From Halichoerus grypus (lineage: Eukaryota; Chordata; Mammalia; Carnivora; Phocidae), in assembly GCF_964656455.1 (NCBI RefSeq), contig NC_135712.1, forward strand, positions 65,291,239 to 65,355,238: a stretch of 64,000 nt of DNA, written 5' to 3'. Shown one piece after another: positions 1 to 11,588 of this stretch. A program made the translations under genes and the position numbers. Positions within the stretch are counted from its first letter, which is position 1. Every line of letters begins with the position of its first letter. The notes below the pieces were generated by a model that was not told the origin of the DNA, did no database searches, and saw nothing but the letters and a program-made list of their open reading frames with translations.

Positions 1-3000
1 GTTAAGGTGGTATCTCAATGTGGTTTTGATTTGAATTTCCTTGATGTCTAATAATGATGAACATTTTTTCATGTGTCTGTTAGCCATTTGTATGTCTTCT
101 TTTGAGAAGTGTCTGTTCATGTCTTCTGCCTATTTTTTGACTTGATTATTGTTTTTTGGGTGTTGAGTTTGAGAAGTTTTTTATAGATTTTGGATATCAG
201 TCCTTTGTCTGTAGTGTCATTTGCAAATATTTTCTCCCATTCTGTGGGTTGCCTCTTTTGTTGACGGTTTCCTTTGCTGTGCAGAAGGTTTTTATCTTGA
301 TGAAATCCCAAAAGTTCATTTTTGCTTTTGTTTCACTTGCCTTTGGAGATATATCTTGAAAGAAGTTGCTGTGGCCGATGTCAAAGAGATTACTGCCTAT
401 GTTCTCCTCTAGGATTTTGATGGATTCCTGTCTCACATTGAGGTCTTTCACCCATTTTGAGTTTATCTTTGTGTATGGTGTTAGAGAATGGTTGAGTTTC
501 ATTCTGTATATAGCTGTCCAATTTTCCCAGCACCATTTATTGAAGAGACTGTCTTTTTTCCATTGCATATTTTTTCCTGCTTTGTCAGAGATTATTTGAC
601 CATAGAGTTGAGGGTCCATATCTGGGTTCTCTTTTCTGTTCCATTGGTCTATATGTCTGTTTTTGTGCCAGTACCATGATGTCTTGGTGATCACAGCTTT
701 GTAATATAGCTTGAAATCAGGCAACGTGATGTCCCTAGCTTTGTTTTTCTTTTTCAACATTTCCTTGGCGATTCGGGGTCTTTTCTGATTCCATACAAAT
801 TTTAGGATTGTTGTTCCAGCACTTTGAAAAATGTCATTGGAATTTTGACCGGGATGGCATTGAAGGTATAGATTGCTCTGGGTAGCATAGACATTTTAAC
901 AATGTTTATTCTTCTGATCCATGAGCATGGAATATTTTTCCAACTTTTTGTGTCTTCTTCAATTTCTTCCATGAGTGTTCTGTAGTTCCTAGAGTATAGA
1001 TCGTTTACCTCTTTGGTTAAGGTTTATTCTGAGGTATCTTATGGTGTTTGGTGCTATTGTAAATGGAATCAATTCTCTAATTTCTCTTTCTACAGTTACA
1101 TTGTTAGTGTGTAAGAAAGCAACTGATTTCTGTGCATTGATTTTGTATCCTGCCACATTACTGAATTGCTGTATGAGTTCTAGTAGTTTGGGGGTAGAGT
1201 CTTTTGGATTTTCCACATAAAGTATCATGTCTTCTATGAAGAGACAGAATTTGACTTCTTCTTTGCCAGTTGGGATACCGTATTTTCTTTTTGTTTCTAA
1301 TTGCTGTTGCTAGGACTTCTAGTACCATATTGAACAATAGTGGCAAGAGTGGGCATCCTTGTCGTGTTCCTGATCTTAAGGGAAAGGCTCTCAGCTTTTC
1401 CCCATTGAGGATGATATTCGCTGTCAGTTTTTCATAGATGGATTTTATGAACTTGAGGAATGTTCCCTCTATCCCTATACTCTGAAGAGTTTTAATCAAG
1501 AAAGGATGCTCTATTTTGTCAAATGCTTTTTGTGCATCAATTGAGAGGACGATATGGTTCTTCTCTCTCCTCTTATTAATGTGCTCTATCACATTGATTG
1601 ATTTGCAAATGTTTAACCACCCTTGCTTCCCAGGGATAAATCCCACTTGGTCGTGGTGGATGATCCTTTTGATGTATTGTTGGATCCTATTAGCTAGGAT
1701 TTTGTTGAGGATTTTGGAATCCATATTCATCAGGGATATTGGTCTGAAATTCTTTTTGATGGGGTCTTTGCCTGGTTTGGGTTTAAGGTAATGCTGGCCT
1801 CATAGAATGAGTCTGGAAGCTTTCCTTCTGTTTCTATTTTTTGAAACAGCTTCAGGAGAATAGGTATTATTTCTTCTTTGAATGTTTGGTAGAATTCCCC
1901 AGGGAATCCATCAGGCCCTGGACTCTTCTTTTTTTGGGAGGTTTTTGATCACTGCTTCAATCTCGTTACTCGTTCTTGGCCTATTCAGGTTGTCAGTTTC
2001 TTCCTGTTTCAGTCTTGGGAGTTTATAGGTTTCCAGGAAGGCATCCATTTCTTCCAGGTTGCTTAATTTATGGGCATATAGTTGTTGATAATAATTTCTA
2101 ATAATTGTTTCTATTTCCTTGGTGTTAGTCATGATCTCTCCCCTTTCATTCATAATTTTATTAAATTGGGTCCTTTCTCTTTTCTTTTGGATAAGTCTGG
2201 CCAGTGGTTTATCAATCTTATTAATTCTTTCAAAGAACCGGCTTCTAGTTTCATTGATCTGATCTACTGTGTTTCTGGTTTCTAATTCATTGATTTCTGC
2301 TCTAATCTTAATTATTTCTCTTCTAATATGTGGCTTAGGCATCGTTTCCTGCTTTTTCTCCAGTTCTTTAAGGTGTAAAGTTAGTTGGTGAATTTGGTTT
2401 TTTCCTTTTTTTGAGTGAGGCTTGGATGGCTATGTATTTCCCACTTAGGACTGCCTTTGCAGTATCCCATAGATTTGGACTGATGTGTTTTCATTCTCAT
2501 TGGTTTTCATGAATTGTTTAGGTTCTTCTTTGATTTCCTGGTTGACCCAAACATTCTTGAGCAGAGTGTTCTTTAGCTTCCAAGTGTTTGAATTTCTGCC
2601 AATTTTTTTCTTGTGATTGAGTTCCAATTTTAAAGCATTATGGTCTGAGAATATGCAGGGAATAATCTCAACTTTTGGTATCGGTTGAGACCTGATTTGT
2701 GACCTATGTGGTCTATTCTGGAGAAATTTCCACGTGTGCTCAAGAAGAATGAGTATTCTGTTGTTTTAGGGTGGAATGTTCTGTATATATCTATGAGGTC
2801 CATCTGGTCCAGTGTGTCATTCAAAGCTCTTGTTTCTTTGTTGATTTTCTGCTTAAATGATCTGTCTATTGCTGAGAGTGGAGTATTGAGGTCTACAATT
2901 AATGTATTATTATCAATATGACTCTTTATTTTGGTTAACAGTTGGCTTATGTAGTTGACTGCTCCCATGTTGGGGGTGTAGATATTTACAATTGTTAGAT

Positions 3001-3319
3001 CTTCTTGTTGGATAGATGCTTTAAGAATGATACAGTGTCCTTCTGTGTCTCTAACTACAGTCTTTAGCTTAAAATCTAATTTCTCTGATATAAGAATTGC
3101 TACACCAGCTTTCTTTTGAGGTCTGTTGGCATGGAAGATGGAGCTCCGTCCCTTCACTTTTAGTCTGGATGTATCCTTAGGTTCAAAATGAGTCTCTTGT
3201 AGACAGCATATCGATGGGTCCTGTCTTTTTATTCAATCTGCAACCCTGTGCCATTTTATGGGAGCATTTAGGCCATTCACGTTGAGAGTGATTATTGAAA
3301 GATATGAATTTATTGTCAT
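1..3319 (-). pseudogene. L1 ORF2 (endonuclease/reverse transcriptase), degraded, partial
   Basis: The start ATG is at 3319-3317 (MTINSYLS). The APE-type endonuclease covers about 3160-2630, with KAGVAILISEKLDFK and DRSFKQKINKETRALNDTLDQ. The catalytic GDFN motif reads DLN here. The reverse transcriptase covers about 2340-990, with [10 protein letters not shown] and GTRQGCPL. The FADD active-site motif is altered to FIED, so the enzyme could not work. The C-terminal part at 760-197 keeps [14 protein letters not shown]. Several frameshifts separate these blocks, and the last residues lie off the edge. Confidence 0.9.
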
Positions 3320-3400
3320 CATGTTGCCTGTGAAGTCCTTGTTTCTATAGATTGTCTCTGTAAATTTCTGTTGTATATCACTCTTGGGGTCTTTCTCCTT

Positions 3401-4287
3401 TTATAGAACCCCTCTTAATATTTCCTGCAGGGCTGGCTTAGTGGTCACATATCCTTTCAATTTCTGCCAGTCTTGGAAGCTCTGCATCTCTCCATCCATT
3501 CTAAATGATAGCCTTGCTGGATAAAGTATCGTTGGCTCTATGTTCTTCTCGTTAGTACCCTGAATATGTCTTGCCTGCCCTTTCTGGCTTGCCAGGTCTC
3601 TGTGGATAGGTCTGACGTTATTCTGATGTTCCTCCCTCTGTACCTAAGGAATCTCTTCCCCCTAACTGCCCTTAATATGGTTTCCTTGTTTCTAAGATTT
3701 GCAAGTTTTACTATTACATACTGGGGCATTGGTCTGTTTTCCTTGATCTTGGGAGAGGTCCTCTCTGCCTCTAGGACATGAATATCTGTTTCATTCCCCA
3801 GATTAGGGAATTTCTCAGCTGCAATTTGCTCAAATATATCTTCTAATCCTCTCTCTCCACCCCCTCAGGGATTCCAATAATCCTGACATTGGAATGTTTC
3901 ATGGCATCACTTATTTCTCTAATTCTGTTATCATGGATTTTAAGCTGTTTCTCCCAGGCCTCCTCTTTTTCCTTCTTTTCTATCAATTTGTCTTCCAGAT
4001 CACTAATTCATTCTTCTGCCTCATTTACCCTAGCTGTTAGGGTATCTAGATTAGATTGGATCTCATTAATAGCATTTTTAAGTTCTGTCAGTTCAGCTCT
4101 CATTTCTGTCCTTAGAGACTCTATGTTGCCATTAATTGATTTCTCCATTCTAGCTATCGTCTTCATAACTGTTACCCTGAAGTCCATTTCCAACATCTTG
4201 TTTATATCTGTATCCATTTGTAAATCTGTGGCAGAAGTCACAGTCTCTGAGTCTTTCCTATTTGGGAGGGTTCCTCCTCCTAGCCAT
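3401..4287 (-). pseudogene. L1 ORF1 (RNA-binding chaperone), degraded
   Basis: ORF1p is the trimeric coiled-coil RNA-binding protein that coats L1 RNA. Starting at the ATG ending at 4287, the frame gives MARRRNPPK and then a stop. Another frame resumes with the coiled coil (NAINEIQSNLDTLTARVNEAEE, near 4010-4080). The C-terminal domain with LSTETWQARK lies at 3538-3729. The central RRM part between about 3730 and 4008 is shifted. The stop TAA lies at 3401-3403 after a typical ILRGVL ending. Frameshifts and early stops make it non-functional. Confidence 0.85.
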
Positions 4288-5143
4288 TCTGTTGAGGGGT
4301 GGTTGAGGGAATATACAGAGTCCAACACAATCCACGCAAGATGCACCTGTTTTATAGGGACCTTAGGGTTGTCGGCCTCTTGTTCTCTCAACCTGTCTTT
4401 TGGAGGAGGGGCCTGCCATGCTGTTACTCAGGCAACCCTGTTTGGGCAGAGTTGCCCTGCCCCCTATCGGGGGAGGGGTTGGGCTCAGTGAAAACTGTTT
4501 TTTTTGGGGGGGGCTTTTGTTCTCTGGTGGCTTTCCCTGGTGGCTTTCTGTGTCTCTTCCAAGAGTCAGAGCAGAAGAGACCGTTTCTAACCCTCTGTCT
4601 CAGAACAGAAAGATCACAGTCTGCTCTTCATTGAGCTCTCCAGGCCACTCTATCTCCGTTTCTGTCTGTGCTGCTAAAAACTGCAGCATCCTGGGTTGTG
4701 TGCCCCTCAGCTTCCAGGTCCAGGCATGTCTCTGCCCTTTGTGCTTCTAAAACCGCCAGTCACCCCCAGTTCCCATGCATGGCCCCAGGCTCCAGGTTTT
4801 GGTCGGGGGGCTGCCCTAAAGTCCTTTCCTCAACGCTACTGGTCTGCAAGTCTGTGCCCCATCCCCAGCCCGGGAGGGTTTTGCACACCAGTAGTGCAGG
4901 CTCCCAAAGCCTCCCTCCCCCTTCCGTTTATCTTCCGAAATCTGCCCTCAGAATCACGGCTCCCCACTTCATACCTTGACACCAACCACCTGCGATATTC
5001 TTTTTGTAGAGATCCAGATGTATCTTTTTACATCTCAGGCTGATTTCATGGGGGTTCAGAGTGGTCTGGTAGATATCCAGCTCAATTCAGGGGACCCGTT
5101 GGAATAGGGTCCCCTATTCTTCCACCATCTTTTCCTCCTCTCA

Positions 5144-6601
5144 CACTCAATTTCTTTACCTTTTCCCAAACTTCCTAGTCTCTGACCTCACAGCTGCTGT
5201 TTTTATTCAGTTTTTAATCTTTTCATAGATCTTTATTATTGTGCTTCTTATAGATTCACTTTGCTTTTGTAAATAAGCCCTAGACACCCTGCTGATGTGC
5301 TTACTTTCATGTGTCTTATATTCTCTGTTGGTGTTGTTATGCTAAGTGGTCCTATTCACATCCCTCCAAAATGATAAGTTGTCTCCTATTTTTATCATAG
5401 AACTAATAATACTGACTTCCTTCCTAGATTTATTTGGCTATTATTATTATATATTATTGAATATATGCTGCCTTTAATTCCATTGCCTTTGGCATATTAT
5501 GTCTTTTGTATAGCACATAACTATTTAGAGAATGTTTTATTAATTTCAAATATCATGTTCTATCCTCACCCTATTCTAAGTGAATTTCCATTGTCCTTAG
5601 AAAGGAGATCAGTATCCTGTATCAAAAAAAAAAAAAAGAAAGAAAGAAAGAAAAGAAATGAGCTTATCAAGCACTTGTAAGCAATCCTAATAACATTCTA
5701 GTTTGTATATAAGTAACATTTGGAGATGGTTTATAAATAAAACAAGCAAACAAACATAAAATTCCTCAAGGCATATATAGAATATATTTTATTGCATGGA
5801 ATGTAATTATTTCTGAGTTCATGTTAAAATGTATATATCAACGTATAACTCTTTTAGCATGTGTATTTATATACTTACATACAAATATGCAAATTATATG
5901 CATTTTTAACATATTTTAATGGGTATACTCTTGGATTACAATTTGTGTTTTAAAAGCTATTCTTTGAGTCTAAAATCACAGGTACACAATATGAAGAGAA
6001 GCATGATAGGATGCATGAGCATCTTTATCTTAGGAATCTAAATGTTCTTCTGTAACAGTTTCTATCTTCTCTCTTTTAATTCCTAAAGAAGAAATAAATC
6101 TTAGGAATTTCAGTATAACTATATCTGATCATCTAAATGGGATAATCATTTTATATATGTAGTTGATGTTATAAACTATGAAAGGTTACTTGTAACAGAT
6201 TACTTTGGAAAATATGAAAAGAATTTTGGGTATATTAGGATACCATGATTCTGCAAGATCTCTTTTATAGAACATAGTCAGTACTCTAGAGTCAGGCTTC
6301 ATCATAGGGCAAGCATTGGCATTTTTAGCTGGGAAACTCATGAAAGTTCTGACATAGTTTAAGATGTTCTTACTTAACTCAAGTAAATAGTTTAAGCATA
6401 TATATGTATGAAATCATACATGGCCACTAGTTATCTGCCCTTATGGTGTCTGCCATATTAAGAGGTAGAAAATAGCCTATTGTATTTGAAATATAACTCA
6501 TCTGTATTTGGATGTAATGTAAAAAATTGGTATTATTTTTGTAGTTATACTGATTTCTAGCTGGAGAAACATTTTCTTTTATCAAAGATGTTTTCTTTTA
6601 T
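5144..6601. other. STXBP5: Unique AT-rich intron sequence
   Basis: There is no coding potential and no repeat family I recognise. An A-rich run with (AAAG)n character lies at 5624-5659. Otherwise it is ordinary AT-rich intron. Confidence 0.6.
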
Positions 6602-6615
6602 CATAGATGAAGCTT

Positions 6616-6791
6616 TTTTTTTTTCTTTTTAAAAAGATTTTATTTATTTGAGAGAGAGAGAGGTGGGAGGGGCAGAAGCAGAGTGAGAGGGATAAGCAGA
6701 CTCCCGGCTGAGCAGGGAGCTGAAATGGGACCCTGGGATCATGACCTGAGCCAAAGGCAGATGCTTAACCAACTGAGCCACCCAGGTGCCC
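6616..6791 (-). mobile_element. Can-SINE (tRNA-derived), antisense
   Basis: The poly-T (A-tail) is at the left and the tRNA-like head at the right: gatcatgacctgagcc, then cttaaccaactgagccaccc and aggtgcccc. Perfect 14-bp target-site duplications (catagatgaagctt) flank it at 6602-6615 and 6792-6805. It lies 530 bp upstream of exon A. Confidence 0.96.
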
Positions 6792-6805
6792 CATAGATGA
6801 AGCTT

Positions 6806-7321
6806 CTTGAAATAAGTTACCTATTGAAAATAAATTATACCAAGTATACTTTTTAGAAAGGATATATACTTTCCAACTGTACAGAAAATCCTTACAAATG
6901 ATGAATTTTTATGTGACCAGATTGCAATTTTAAAACTCGTTGGATATTTTCTTTTCTGGAAGCTACATGGTATGTGTGTGAATATTAGAGACAAGAAAAT
7001 TAAACTTAGTTTTTCCCAAAGAAAATACAAAAATCCCTTATAGTCCTAATGATGCTTACAATAATTAATTCTCTCTAGTGGTAAATGCATATGACTTGAG
7101 CTAGTCATCCAGACCAATCTATATGTAGTAGTTCACTTCCTTCTACTCAGCATTCTTAGCCTTCCTGATTGAAGTATGTACAATTGTTTTTCCTTATATT
7201 TCTAGGTTATATAGATACAAATAACTCTTCAAGTAGTGAAAAATTCAGTGAATTAGCTTGTTGTTTTTGCTTAAATAAAACTCTTAAGGAAGTCACTCAC
7301 TTGTCTTCTTTTTTGTTTCAG
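6806..7321 (+). other. STXBP5: Intron 3' end leading to exon A
   Basis: Unique AT-rich sequence. The last 22 bases form a pyrimidine-rich tract ending tttgtttcag. No repeat is recognised. Confidence 0.7.
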
Positions 7322-7422
7322 GGTGCTTTGGTTAGTGCAAGTTCAGATGATACCCTTCATTTGTGGAATCTTAGACAAAAAAGGCCAGCTATTCTTCATT
7401 CTCTTAAATTTAACCGAGAACG
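7322..7422 (+). CDS. STXBP5: STXBP5 (tomosyn-1) internal coding exon A, WD40 propeller
   Basis: A 101-nt exon encoding 33 codons plus two bases, reading GALVSASSDDTLHLWNLRQK and onward to FNRER. The DDTLHLWN stretch is the closing strand of a WD40 repeat. I recognise it as syntaxin-binding protein 5 from about residue 110. The family is Lgl-like: two N-terminal beta-propellers and a C-terminal R-SNARE coil. It binds syntaxin/SNAP-25 in the cytosol and at the plasma membrane and restrains vesicle fusion. The acceptor is a pyrimidine-rich tract ending ttttttgtttcag at 7321. The donor is CG/gtaaga at 7423. Translation starts in phase 0 and ends two bases into an Arg codon, which the first base of exon B completes. 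The reading frame is also open upstream, but that part is intron. The paralogue STXBP5L is the main alternative. The residues FNRERITYCH across the exon junction fit STXBP5 better, from memory. Confidence 0.9.
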
Positions 7423-10049
7423 GTAAGAATGTCTGAGTTAAACAATTTCTTGATGTATGAGAAAAGTATTTCCTGAGAAGTTTCAGGTTAACTTTTGAAA
7501 GACTAGATTTTTTTCAGAATCTTAATATCTGGAATAATTTGATGTTATGCTTGCTTTTATAGTAGTTTATTTTCATAGAAAATTCATAATTGATTAGATT
7601 CAATCATCTAATGGGGAACTCCTACCATTTCTGTTCTTGCTATAAACTGGCACTGCAGCAATGATGCATTTCTTTTCCCCCTAGGCCATGGTGCTGAAAA
7701 CTCAGACCTAAAATTTTAAAAGTCAAGTAAATGCTAAATGTTTTTTTACACCTTTTGATCGTGGCAGTTATGTCCTACACTAAACTCTTTTGCTTAAATA
7801 TTTTAACATGAAAAAAAACCCTGAGACAAAAGTTTTAGATTCCAAAAATGTTGGTACTAAGTGTTGAGCAATACTACACATACAAGCTTAATGTTTTCCA
7901 AGATGGTAATTTGATCAGAATTTAGATTCTCCCATTTTAGAATGAAATATTAATAATCAGAAAGAGAAAATTAAATGAATGGATATGGGAAAATTTACTA
8001 GATTTTATTTGTAACAAATTACCAAACTTTAATGTTTCTAATGTTGGTGTCAATTAGACCTAGAACATAATTTACATCTACTCAACTGATAATCCCCCTG
8101 GAGATAAGTAAAATTTGTATTTCATTATCTGTCTCTGTAATTTAACTGAAAAATAACCTGATATTTGTTTATTATTTGGAAAACAATCTAACTCTTTGCA
8201 GTGAATGAGAAGGGCCATCACAGGAAAATTTGATGTTAATGAAAGAAAAAGAAACCCCTGAGAAGTAAATTTACACAGATTAGCAAGTACTATTCAAACT
8301 GAGGTAGGTGAATAATGGAGGCAGGCAGTCACTGCTAAGAACTCAAGATGGTACTTATTTTATTTTGTTGAATGGTAATAGTTTAATAAGGAATCATCAC
8401 TATATAGACAGAGTTTAAAGAAGTAAATTTGTTTTTATATAAGTATGTGAGGAAAAACGATGGCAGTTATGCAGACATTGTTTTATTTACCTGAAGTTTT
8501 TTTCACTTGTGTGCATACTGTACTATTTAAATCATTAACCTTCAATATTCATGGATGTTATGTCTACAGTCTTTTAGGATTCACCATCAATTATATTATA
8601 TTTATTATATCCAGTATATTTTGAGAGGAGGAAATTTATATTTTAGATGTCTGCTAAAACTAGATGGAATTTCTTTATTTAGATTGGATCTAATTTTGGT
8701 TATTTTATCTTAAATTTTAAAGTAAGTAATATAGCAGAAATTTCAGAATATTAAAAAATTTAAAGATCAGTCAAGAGTTGTACTATTCCTGTTTTTTATC
8801 ACTAAAAATATTACCTACGCAGATATTGACATATTGATTTTATCTCTTTCTCTGCTTGTAAGATTTTTGTTTGTTTGTTTGTTTCAATGATTTGAGTAGA
8901 TCTGGCCTTACACTTTTGTGTAGATGAACAAAATAGGTTTTTCACCCTCACAGTTGGAATGTTGAAGGAAATGTTCTGGCCCCTTTTATGGCCCTTTTGG
9001 GGGGGTGGGGGAAAGAAACAATTGATGGTGATGATTTTCAGTTATAATTTTATTATCTCAATTGATTTGGATTTACCTGTTAGCAACATAAAAGACCAAG
9101 CTGACATTTTGGACATATAGAATCATAGAATTTTGTAGGCATTGCTTCTTTTACAAAAATATGATATCTATTTTTTTGACAAAGATAAATTCATTATCTT
9201 AAATTTGAAAGTTATCATTATCTTGAATTGAAATAATCATTAACTATCACAATTTACTGTAGGGAGGGAAATATTTTTAAATGTATGGTGAATGGAGGCT
9301 TAGGTCTGTAAAGGAGAATTTAATAACCAAGCATCTTTTGGAACTCTAAGCCTTCTTAAATTAGCCAGTTAACTATGTAAATTTTTATATATCCTTACGT
9401 TTGTACCATATATATATTTATATAGCTTATGCTATACATTTTAGGTTTTTATTTATTTTTTCATAGGGCATCTTCAACCTTTGGTCTCATATTCTTTGAA
9501 GGCAGTAACCATTGAGAAATAGGTTTAGATATTTCAGCTGCTTCTGGGGAATGATCCTTGGATTCCTTTCAAATCTGATTTTAAAGCTAAATATGGAAGA
9601 ACAACTGTTTTGATTTCTGTGCTACATGATCTGAAAATTAATAAACTAAGACATTCATATTTTAGGCATCTTAATAGTCCTTGCTATCACTGATCATAAA
9701 TTGTATAATGGGAAAAGCTTAGAATTGTTTTATATGGTTTTCAAGTAAAATTCAATAGGTAGTCTATGACATACAGACATTAAATTATTTGTACTTATTA
9801 TATCAGAGTTATTTTTTTTCTATCTGTGGTGTTCTGCTTTGATATCATCAGAGTACTTCTAAGGAATATTAGCTAAGCTGCAGGGAAGGAATATTTTAAG
9901 AACCCTATAATTTATGAAATTATCTAACAAACTTGATCCATCAGAGTTGGCTTTTGGGGAAGTTTATAACCCCAATTTAAAATATACTATTGCTTTATAA
10001 AGGTAATTTGCATTATGTTTATTTTTAAATTTTCTTGAATAATTAACAT
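7423..10049 (+). other. STXBP5: Unique intron sequence after exon A
   Basis: About 2.6 kb of AT-rich sequence with no long ORF and no repeat I can name. Minor low-complexity items are a (GTTT)n run near 8866-8885, a G-rich run near 8999-9012 and an AT-rich patch around 9405-9425. Confidence 0.6.
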
Positions 10050-10910
10050 ATTTACCTGGTTTGACATTCAAAAGATGTAAGTTGTATATACAATGAAGGA
10101 TTTATCTTCTACTCCTGTTCCTTGGACACTTAATCCCCATCAATGGAGGCAAGCAGTGTTACTTATTTACTATATCTTTCCAGAGATTTATTATGTACAC
10201 ATAAAGGCAATTATCTTGTTTCACTATCTTTGTAATTTATTCTAAAGATCATTCCTTATCAGTATATAAAAAACTTCCTTATTTTTTTTCTTTTTGATGT
10301 GTGTGTAAATGTTACCAAATCAAGAAACTGTGTAGGGGCGCCTGGTTGGCTCAGCTGCTGGAGCATGAAACTTGATCTCAGGGTTATGGGTTCGAGCCCC
10401 ATGCTGGGTTATAGAACTAACTTAAAAATAAAATCTTAAGAAAAACACATTAAAAAAACAGTGTAAATGTTAAGTGTACACCATGAAATAATTTACCCAT
10501 GTTAACAAACACAAGAATCAAGAAACAGAAAATTACTAGACCCACAGAAACCCCCGTTTTACCTTTCAATCACTACCTAATCCCCAGGTGTAATACTATC
10601 CTGATTTCAAACACTATAGATTAGTTTTACCTGTTGTTTGGAAAATTATAGAAGTGATATCATACATATATTCTTGTTTATGTTTGGCTTCTTTTGCTCG
10701 ATGTTCTGTTTATAAATTTCATCCATGTTGCATGTAGCTATAGTTTATTACTTTCATTGTTATGTAGTATTCAATTTAGTGAATAGTCTTCAATTTGATT
10801 AACCATTCTACTTTCATTCTTGCTTAAAATTAACTTTTGTATTTCCACTTAAGTTTTAGAAATAACTTGTCAAATTCCACAAATACATTTGCTGAGATTT
10901 TGATTAGAAA
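10050..10910 (-). mobile_element. Ancient L1M-like 3' UTR and ORF2 remnant, antisense (part 1)
   Basis: This highly diverged sequence resembles mammalian-wide L1 3' UTR text, for example the part around ggaagcaacc-type lines at 10130-10210 and catccatgttgcatgtagc at 10720-10740. It ends with an ORF2-like stretch near 10855-10910 (gctgagattttgatt). That stretch appears to resume at 11361 after a younger insertion. A SINE interrupts it at 10335-10455. Boundaries are approximate, and family assignment needs a consensus search. Confidence 0.55.
10335..10455 (+). mobile_element. Can-SINE, short sense copy
   Basis: It begins ggggcgcctggttggctcag (A-box region), followed by gggttcgagcccc (B box), and ends in an A-rich tail. 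It lacks the CT-rich middle of longer copies. Near-identical 10-bp flanks, aaactgtgta (10325-10334) and aaacagtgta (10456-10465), are the likely target-site duplication. Confidence 0.9.
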
Positions 10911-11026
10911 ACTAATTTGAAAAGATATATGGATTCATGTTCATTGCAGCATTTATAACAGCCAAGGTATGGAAGCAACCTCAGTGTCCATCAATAGATG
11001 AATGCGTAAAGATGTGGTATGTGTAT

Positions 11027-11057
<31 letters not shown>

Positions 11058-11360
11058 CGCGCGCGTGCGCATATACACACACACACACGCACACAATAGA
11101 ATATTACTGATCCATAAAAAAAGAATGAAATCTTACCATTTGTGATAGCATGGATGGACCTAGAGGGTACTATGTTAAATGAAATAAATCAGACAGGAAA
11201 GGATAAATACCATATGATATCATTTACATGTGCTATCTAAAACAAAACAAGACTTATAAATAGAACAAACTGGTGGTTGCCAGGAAAGGGGGTGGTGGGC
11301 AAAATAGGTAAATGAGATTAAGAGGTTCAAACCTCCATTTACACAATAAAGAAGAAAAGA
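10911..11360 (+). mobile_element. L1 3' end, sense, inserted in an older L1
   Basis: It carries sense L1 3' sequence: attcatgttcattgcagc, ggaagcaacctcagtgtcc, then gaatattactgatcc, accatatgatatcattta and ggtggttgccaggaa. It ends in an A-rich stretch near 11340-11360. The antisense ORF2 text on either side (10855-10910 and 11361-11588) reads as one piece once this is removed. Confidence 0.75.
11016..11096. repeat. Alternating GT/GC/AC microsatellite
   Basis: A run of about 80 bases, almost entirely alternating purine-pyrimidine: (TG)n, then about nine CG steps, then a mirrored (CA)n arm. It sits inside the L1 3' end at 10911-11360, at the place where similar L1 3' ends carry a short tata/tgtg run. 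Confidence 0.95.
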
Positions 11361-11588
11361 AAAAGAAATACTTTGAATCTGTAGATTAGTTTGAAGAGAA
11401 CTGACATATCCCATGATGATGGGGGATGGCAATATTGATTCATTGTCATTCACGATGACAACATTGAATCAATCAATGAACATGGTATATGTTATATCCC
11501 TCCATTTCCTTAAGTCTTTTTTGATTTCTCTAAATAACATGTATAAATTTCTCTGAGGTCTTCCACAATTTTTTAGGTTTAGTCATAA
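11361..11588 (-). mobile_element. Ancient L1M-like ORF2 remnant, antisense (part 2)
   Basis: The antisense ORF2 text tttgaatctgtagattag, gaagagaactgacat and ccatttccttaagtc continues the fragment that stops near 10910. It is strongly diverged and has no open frame. It ends where the poly-T of the next L1 begins. Confidence 0.6.

Larger units (their letters stand above)
1..5143 (-). mobile_element. LINE-1, near-complete, antisense, continues past the left edge
   Basis: Read on the minus strand, the order is a GC-richer 5' UTR (about 5143 to 4288), ORF1 (4287-3401) and ORF2 (3319 to beyond base 1). The 5' end reads aagatggtggaagaatag, the usual carnivore L1 start. The 3' end and its target-site duplication lie outside the window. 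Both ORFs are broken, so the copy is dead. It lies in the intron upstream of exon A, antisense to STXBP5. Confidence 0.93.

Noticed and set aside
4400..5100. GC-rich stretch as a CpG island or promoter of a host gene
   Set aside because: It is the L1 5' UTR, in position between ORF1 and the L1 start. Open frames on its plus strand are incidental.
7169..7321. Upstream in-frame extension of exon A with its own Met
   Set aside because: A strong acceptor ends at 7321, and the upstream residues do not match tomosyn. It is open intron sequence.
10335..10410. tRNA gene (A and B box present)
   Set aside because: The boxes belong to the tRNA-derived head of a Can-SINE with an A-tail and target duplications. 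No mature tRNA fold is expected.
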